Source of the DNA: Paenibacillus castaneae
Lineage (GTDB): Bacteria > Bacillota > Bacilli > Paenibacillales > Paenibacillaceae
Assembly: GCF_002884445.1 (NCBI RefSeq)
Contig: NZ_KZ614144.1
Coordinates: forward strand, 2,775,551-2,839,550
Reading direction: 5' to 3'
Length of the DNA: 64,000 nucleotides
Shown piece after piece: positions 60,822-64,000 of the stretch. Position numbers and translations under genes: made by a program. The notes beneath the pieces are model-generated. The model was given only the letters and a program-made list of their open reading frames with translations. It had not been told where the DNA came from and did not search any database. How positions within the stretch are numbered: position 1 is the first letter of the stretch; each line of letters opens with the position of its first letter.

Positions 60822-61361
60822 TTGTTGATTTTTGAAAGAGGAAACCTTCGTGTTCGCAAATTATCGAATAAAGACGCGGATTATCTAGTACAGTGGCTTT
60901 CCAATCCATTAGTGCTGCAATATTACGCAGGAAGAGACCGCCCTCATAATATGGAGATGGTGAGAGAGATTTTTTTTCAAGAAGAAGATAGTGAAACGAG
61001 ATGCATTGTTGAATACGGTTCTAAATCAATAGGGTATATTCAATTCTATGAATTGGATGATGAAGGAAAAGAGAAATATGGTTATACAAATTTGAAAGAA
61101 AAAATATATGGTACGGACCAATTCATTGGAGAGGTCGATTATTGGAATAAAGGGATAGGCAAGTTATTAGTCAGTTCAATGGTCAACTACTTGATAACTG
61201 AATTTAATGTAAGCAAAATTGTGATGGACCCAGAAACTTGGAATGTACGAGCAATCGTGTGTTATGAAAAATGTGGATTCAAAAAAGTAAAGTTATTACC
61301 TAAGCATGAATTGCATGAAGGGGAACTTAGGGATTCATGGCTAATGGAGTTTTCTATGTAA
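60822..61361 (+). CDS. GNAT acetyltransferase, AAC(6')-like, 179 aa
   Basis: TTG 60822 after CGGGGGAGTTCAAA fits best; ATG 60780 is possible. FERGNLRVRKLSNKDADYLVQWLSNPLVLQYYAGRDRPH and TDQFIGEVDYWNKGIGKLLVSSMVNYLI with PETWNVRAIVCYEKCGFKKV match the Acetyltransf_8 group that includes aminoglycoside 6'-acetyltransferases. Drug activity is not shown by sequence alone. Confidence 0.85.
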   Translation: MLIFERGNLRVRKLSNKDADYLVQWLSNPLVLQYYAGRDRPHNMEMVREIFFQEEDSETRCIVEYGSKSIGYIQFYELDDEGKEKYGYTNLKEKIYGTDQFIGEVDYWNKGIGKLLVSSMVNYLITEFNVSKIVMDPETWNVRAIVCYEKCGFKKVKLLPKHELHEGELRDSWLMEFSM

Positions 61362-61385
61362 ATTATAGTAAAGAGAATTAATAAT

Positions 61386-61425
61386 TAAGGAGGAGTTGCA
61401 TTTTCTAAAGCAGCTCCTCCTTTAG
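61386..61425 (+). terminator. Terminator after the AAC-like gene
   Basis: AAGGAGGAGTTGC and GCAGCTCCTCCTT pair around ATTTTCTAAA, then TAGATTTATT. Nothing else is recognised up to 61618. Confidence 0.8.
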
Positions 61426-61618
61426 ATTTATTCGGGTCTTTGAAAAATTGTAGGGCCGAGAAGAATTGATCTTTCTAAGTTTATCTGAGTGATAAGGAAT
61501 ACAATTTCTACGATAAATTTTACACAAAGAACATGTAGAATTCATAAAATCCACCAAGTCCTTTTATATACTTATATTGTTTGATATAGCGAATCAAAAG
61601 GACTAGGTGGTAGATTAA

Positions 61619-62158
61619 ATGTTAAAAAACCGTGATTTGCACGAATGCCATTCACTCTATAACTTAATGATGGATCCTGTAGTTTTTCCTTATGTTCGTT
61701 ATAAATGCCAATCGTATGAACAATATTTATTCATAACGAAACATTTGATCGTTGAAGAAGAAAAGAAGACATGTATTTCTAGAACGATACTTAACGAGAC
61801 GGGACATCCTATTGGTACCATTGATCTATATGATATTGTTAATAAAACAGGCTTTTTGGCCACATGGATTGGATCTCCTTATTTCGGAAAAGGTTATAAC
61901 CAACGAGCGAAGGAATCCTTTTTCGCTGAGCTGTTTCTTGAACATAATATCGAAACGGTATTCTTGAAGATCAGGAAACAAAATATTCGATCGAAGAAAG
62001 CGGTAGAAAAACTACAGTATGTCAAATTAGCAAACGAAATAAATCAGCAAGTATATAAATTGATAAATAATACGCAACAGATCTATGATTTGTATCAGGT
62101 GGAGCGGTTAAGCTTTCTAGAAAGCAGGGAACAGATGCAGCATGGTGTTGCAACGTAA
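61619..62158 (+). CDS. GNAT N-acetyltransferase, 179 aa
   Basis: ATG after CTAGGTGGTAGATTAA. YNLMMDPVVFPYVRYKCQSYEQYLFITKHLIVEEEKKTCISRTILNETGHPIGTIDLYDI and TWIGSPYFGKGYNQRAKESFFAELFLEHNIETVFLKIRKQNIRSKKAVEKL are RimL-like GNAT motifs. Outside the CSE array, as no core borders it. Confidence 0.88.
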   Translation: MLKNRDLHECHSLYNLMMDPVVFPYVRYKCQSYEQYLFITKHLIVEEEKKTCISRTILNETGHPIGTIDLYDIVNKTGFLATWIGSPYFGKGYNQRAKESFFAELFLEHNIETVFLKIRKQNIRSKKAVEKLQYVKLANEINQQVYKLINNTQQIYDLYQVERLSFLESREQMQHGVAT

Positions 62159-62252
62159 TAACCTTTGCTGACATACGCGGCTTTCCTATTTAATAGGGAT
62201 CTCGTTATAATGGGAAGAGTGAAGAGCGTTTGCAGAAAGGAATGGAATCATC

Positions 62253-63374
62253 GTGAAGGTAATTGTCATCGGAGCGGGAATTGCTGGCGCATCCACCGCA
62301 TACCAATTGGCTAAACAGGGAGCAGAAATCCTCATCATCGATCGGAAAGATGAAGGACAGGCTACGGATGCAGCTGCCGGCATTATTTGTCCCTGGCTGT
62401 CACAGCGGCGAAATCAGGCTTGGTACCGACTTGCGAAAGCCGGGGCGCGTTATTACCCTGTTTTGATTGAAGAGCTTGAAAGCGAAGGGGAAACCGAAAC
62501 CGGCTATGCCAGGGTCGGGGCCCTTAGCATACATATGGATTCGGATAAGATCGGCAAAATGGAAGAACGAGCTTACAAGCGTCTAGAAGACGCGACTGAA
62601 ATCGGTGAAATTACAAGGCTTGATGAACATAGGACTCGTGAGCTGTTCCCACTGCTCATGGAAGGGTATTCTTCCGTTCATATTAGCGGAGCAGCCCGAG
62701 TCGATGGCCGGGCGCTGCGTGATGCTTTGCTTCGATCTGCACAAAGGAACGGGGCTGAGTTTATATATGGGGATGCTGAGCTTGAATTTCACTCCAACCG
62801 TGTAACAGGCGTAACGATTGGGGCAAATTGCTACACGGCTGACAGGGTCATCGTTTGTGCGGGGGCTTGGGCGGGACCGTTGCTAAAGCCATTAGGCATT
62901 GATTTTAAAGTGAGTTATCAGAAAGCGCAAATCATGCACTTGCAGATTCCAGACGCCAATCAAAATACTGGCAGCTGGCCTGTCGTTATGCCGCCGTCCG
63001 ATCAATATCTGCTCGCCTTTGAACAGCAGAAAATCGTGATAGGGGCAACTCATGAGAATGATATTGAAGGCTACGATACCAGGATCACGCCTGGCGGTAT
63101 GCACGAAATTTTAAGCAAATGTCTTACATTCGCACCTGATCTGGCAGATAGCACGTTCCAGGAAGTAAGGGTGGGCTTTCGCCCTTATACAGCCGATTTT
63201 CTTCCGGTTATAGGCGCTATTCCAGATTGGGAAGGACTACTTGCGGTAAACGGTCTTGGAGCCTCCGGATTAACGATGGGCCCTTATATCGGAAGCCAGA
63301 TGGCTAAGTTAGCACTAGGAATGGAATTAGATATCGATCTAACCGATTATGACATTCGTAAGGCCATTAGCTGA
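62253..63374 (+). CDS. FAD-dependent oxidoreductase (DAO family), 373 aa
   Basis: GTG start after AAAGGAATGGAATCATC. N-terminal FAD motif VIVIGAGIAGASTAYQLAKQGAEILIID, then ATDAAAGIICPW, ADRVIVCAGAWAGPLLKPLG, VRVGFRPYTADFLPVIGAIPDWEGLLAVNGLGASGLTMGPYIG. Full-length glycine/D-amino-acid oxidase type; oxidises amines to imines. Single gene with its own promoter (TATAATGGG near 62206). Confidence 0.9.
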   Translation: MKVIVIGAGIAGASTAYQLAKQGAEILIIDRKDEGQATDAAAGIICPWLSQRRNQAWYRLAKAGARYYPVLIEELESEGETETGYARVGALSIHMDSDKIGKMEERAYKRLEDATEIGEITRLDEHRTRELFPLLMEGYSSVHISGAARVDGRALRDALLRSAQRNGAEFIYGDAELEFHSNRVTGVTIGANCYTADRVIVCAGAWAGPLLKPLGIDFKVSYQKAQIMHLQIPDANQNTGSWPVVMPPSDQYLLAFEQQKIVIGATHENDIEGYDTRITPGGMHEILSKCLTFAPDLADSTFQEVRVGFRPYTADFLPVIGAIPDWEGLLAVNGLGASGLTMGPYIGSQMAKLALGMELDIDLTDYDIRKAIS

Positions 63375-63510
63375 CCTGTGTGACTATCACATATATGGTT
63401 GTGACCGGAATGAAGAATTTGAGTGCAAAGCAATAAACGAATAACCTTATATTACCGAACAACAGGGTTCAATGTATCTTGGTATACAATAATTAAGGAG
63501 TGTGATCACT

Positions 63511-63867
63511 GTGAGTATTATTTTAAGTAAAGTTGGGGCCGTTTTTATCCCGGTGAGTGACATTAGAGAAGCAAGAGAATGGTATTGCTCTATTCTGGGT
63601 CTGGAACCTACATTTGATATTATCGCTGGTCATCTTTGTTGTATACCATTGGATAATAATGGGTTGAATCTTGTTTTAGACAGCAATATTTATAATGGGG
63701 ATTCATACTTTAGAAATCCGGTCTTCCATTTTAACACTGACGATATACACAAGGCTTACCAATTCATGAAAGACCGTAAAATTGAACTTGTCACCGATAT
63801 AGAGAATGGCCATTGGTTTAATTTTAAAGATCCAGATGGGAACATGTTGATGATTTGTAAGTGTTAG
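63511..63867 (+). CDS. VOC-family protein, 118 aa
   Basis: GTG 63511 after AAGGAGTGTGATCACT; GTG 63502 is too close to the ribosome site. One VOC domain pair: VGAVFIPVSDIREAREWYCSILGLEPTFDI and NPVFHFNTDDIHKAYQFMKDRKIELV..GHWFNFKDPDGNMLMIC. Metal ligands of the family (HFN, NMLMI without Glu) are only partly kept. Substrate unknown. Confidence 0.88.
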   Translation: MSIILSKVGAVFIPVSDIREAREWYCSILGLEPTFDIIAGHLCCIPLDNNGLNLVLDSNIYNGDSYFRNPVFHFNTDDIHKAYQFMKDRKIELVTDIENGHWFNFKDPDGNMLMICKC

Positions 63868-64000
63868 TGTCTTAAGTGTCGTTGCACGGAGTAGCAGAGC
63901 TTCGGGTCGCTGGTGATTCACCTTGTATAAATCGCTACTTTATCTTACTGAATAAGCGCAAAAATAAGGACTATCCCTCAAGCAGTAAGCTTTTGGAATA
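63868..64000. other. Right-edge sequence
   Basis: No gene, core or terminator recognised. Confidence 0.5.

Overview
The window reads as chromosome of a spore-forming, moderately AT-rich Bacillota, most likely Paenibacillus or a close relative. This is inferred from strong AGGAGG-type ribosome sites with frequent TTG/GTG starts, DUF3888, DUF6440 and DUF4240 proteins, a RarD permease, a MalT-like LuxR regulator, and IS110 and IS1595 remnants. No rRNA, tRNA, CRISPR array or replication origin was seen.

The dominant structure, from the left edge to about 60.75 kb, is a gene-cassette array. Roughly 49 copies of one DNA element (called CSE, cassette-site element, numbered CSE1-CSE49 here) separate mostly single small genes. 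A full CSE is about 90-100 bp: a left core, a short spacer, a GC-rich terminator-like stem (often GAGCAGGC/GCCTGCTC or GGCAGCC/GGCTGCC) followed by T residues, then a right core. Each core is an imperfect palindrome with arms TTNAACTAAC and GATAGTTNAA around a spacer: about 7 bp (GGGNNAC) in left cores, 6 bp (GGGCAG) in right cores. That is the geometry of a tyrosine-recombinase crossover site. The left core lies at or over the stop codon of the preceding gene and the right core precedes the next gene. Many junctions hold only one core. A XerC/D-like tyrosine recombinase gene, broken by one missing base, sits between two cores at 35.2-36.0 kb. Two IS110 copies abut left cores at the same base. 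This resembles an integron or a pdif-module array, but the sites match neither attC nor dif; assigning the recombinase to the sites is inference.

Layout. 0-1.2 kb: IS110 transposase running off the left edge. 1.2-5.7 kb: small cassettes (unknowns, DUF6440, GNAT, TMEM175). 5.7-9 kb: a GNAT, an IS1595 remnant, rarD and a decayed IS110. 9-13.6 kb: MazG/CPT chimera, small membrane and unknown proteins, RraB-like lipoprotein, methyltransferase. 13.7-16.8 kb: minus-strand genes including an ECF sigma operon and a DinB relic. 17-29 kb: membrane protein, DUF4240, phytanoyl-CoA-type dioxygenase, an hxlR/NmrA-like/DUF2269 set with paired operators, VOC, SIMPL, AraC-GyrI, an APH-like kinase, DUF3888. 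29.4-33.1 kb: two ABC exporter half-transporters. 33.2-45 kb: dense small cassettes including cupin, recombinase, DUF7336-like, sugar acetyltransferase, APH, VOC, lipoprotein and GNAT. 45.2-50.9 kb: a GC-rich block (MalT-like LuxR regulator, two downstream genes, a broken DUF2306, an oxidoreductase fused to a cassette tail). 51-52.6 kb: two cassettes. 53.1-59.4 kb: solute-binding protein, HlyD-like adaptor and two sugar-type ABC permeases, divergent from an OmpR-type two-component system. 59.6-64 kb: phosphotransferase, two GNATs, FAD oxidoreductase and VOC, with no CSE after 60.75 kb.

The cargo (acetyltransferases, phosphotransferases, VOC proteins, cupin, methyltransferase, small membrane proteins, unknowns) is the kind found in chromosomal integron cassettes. 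It looks like a reservoir of individually expressed adaptive genes, each probably ended by the stem of its own CSE.
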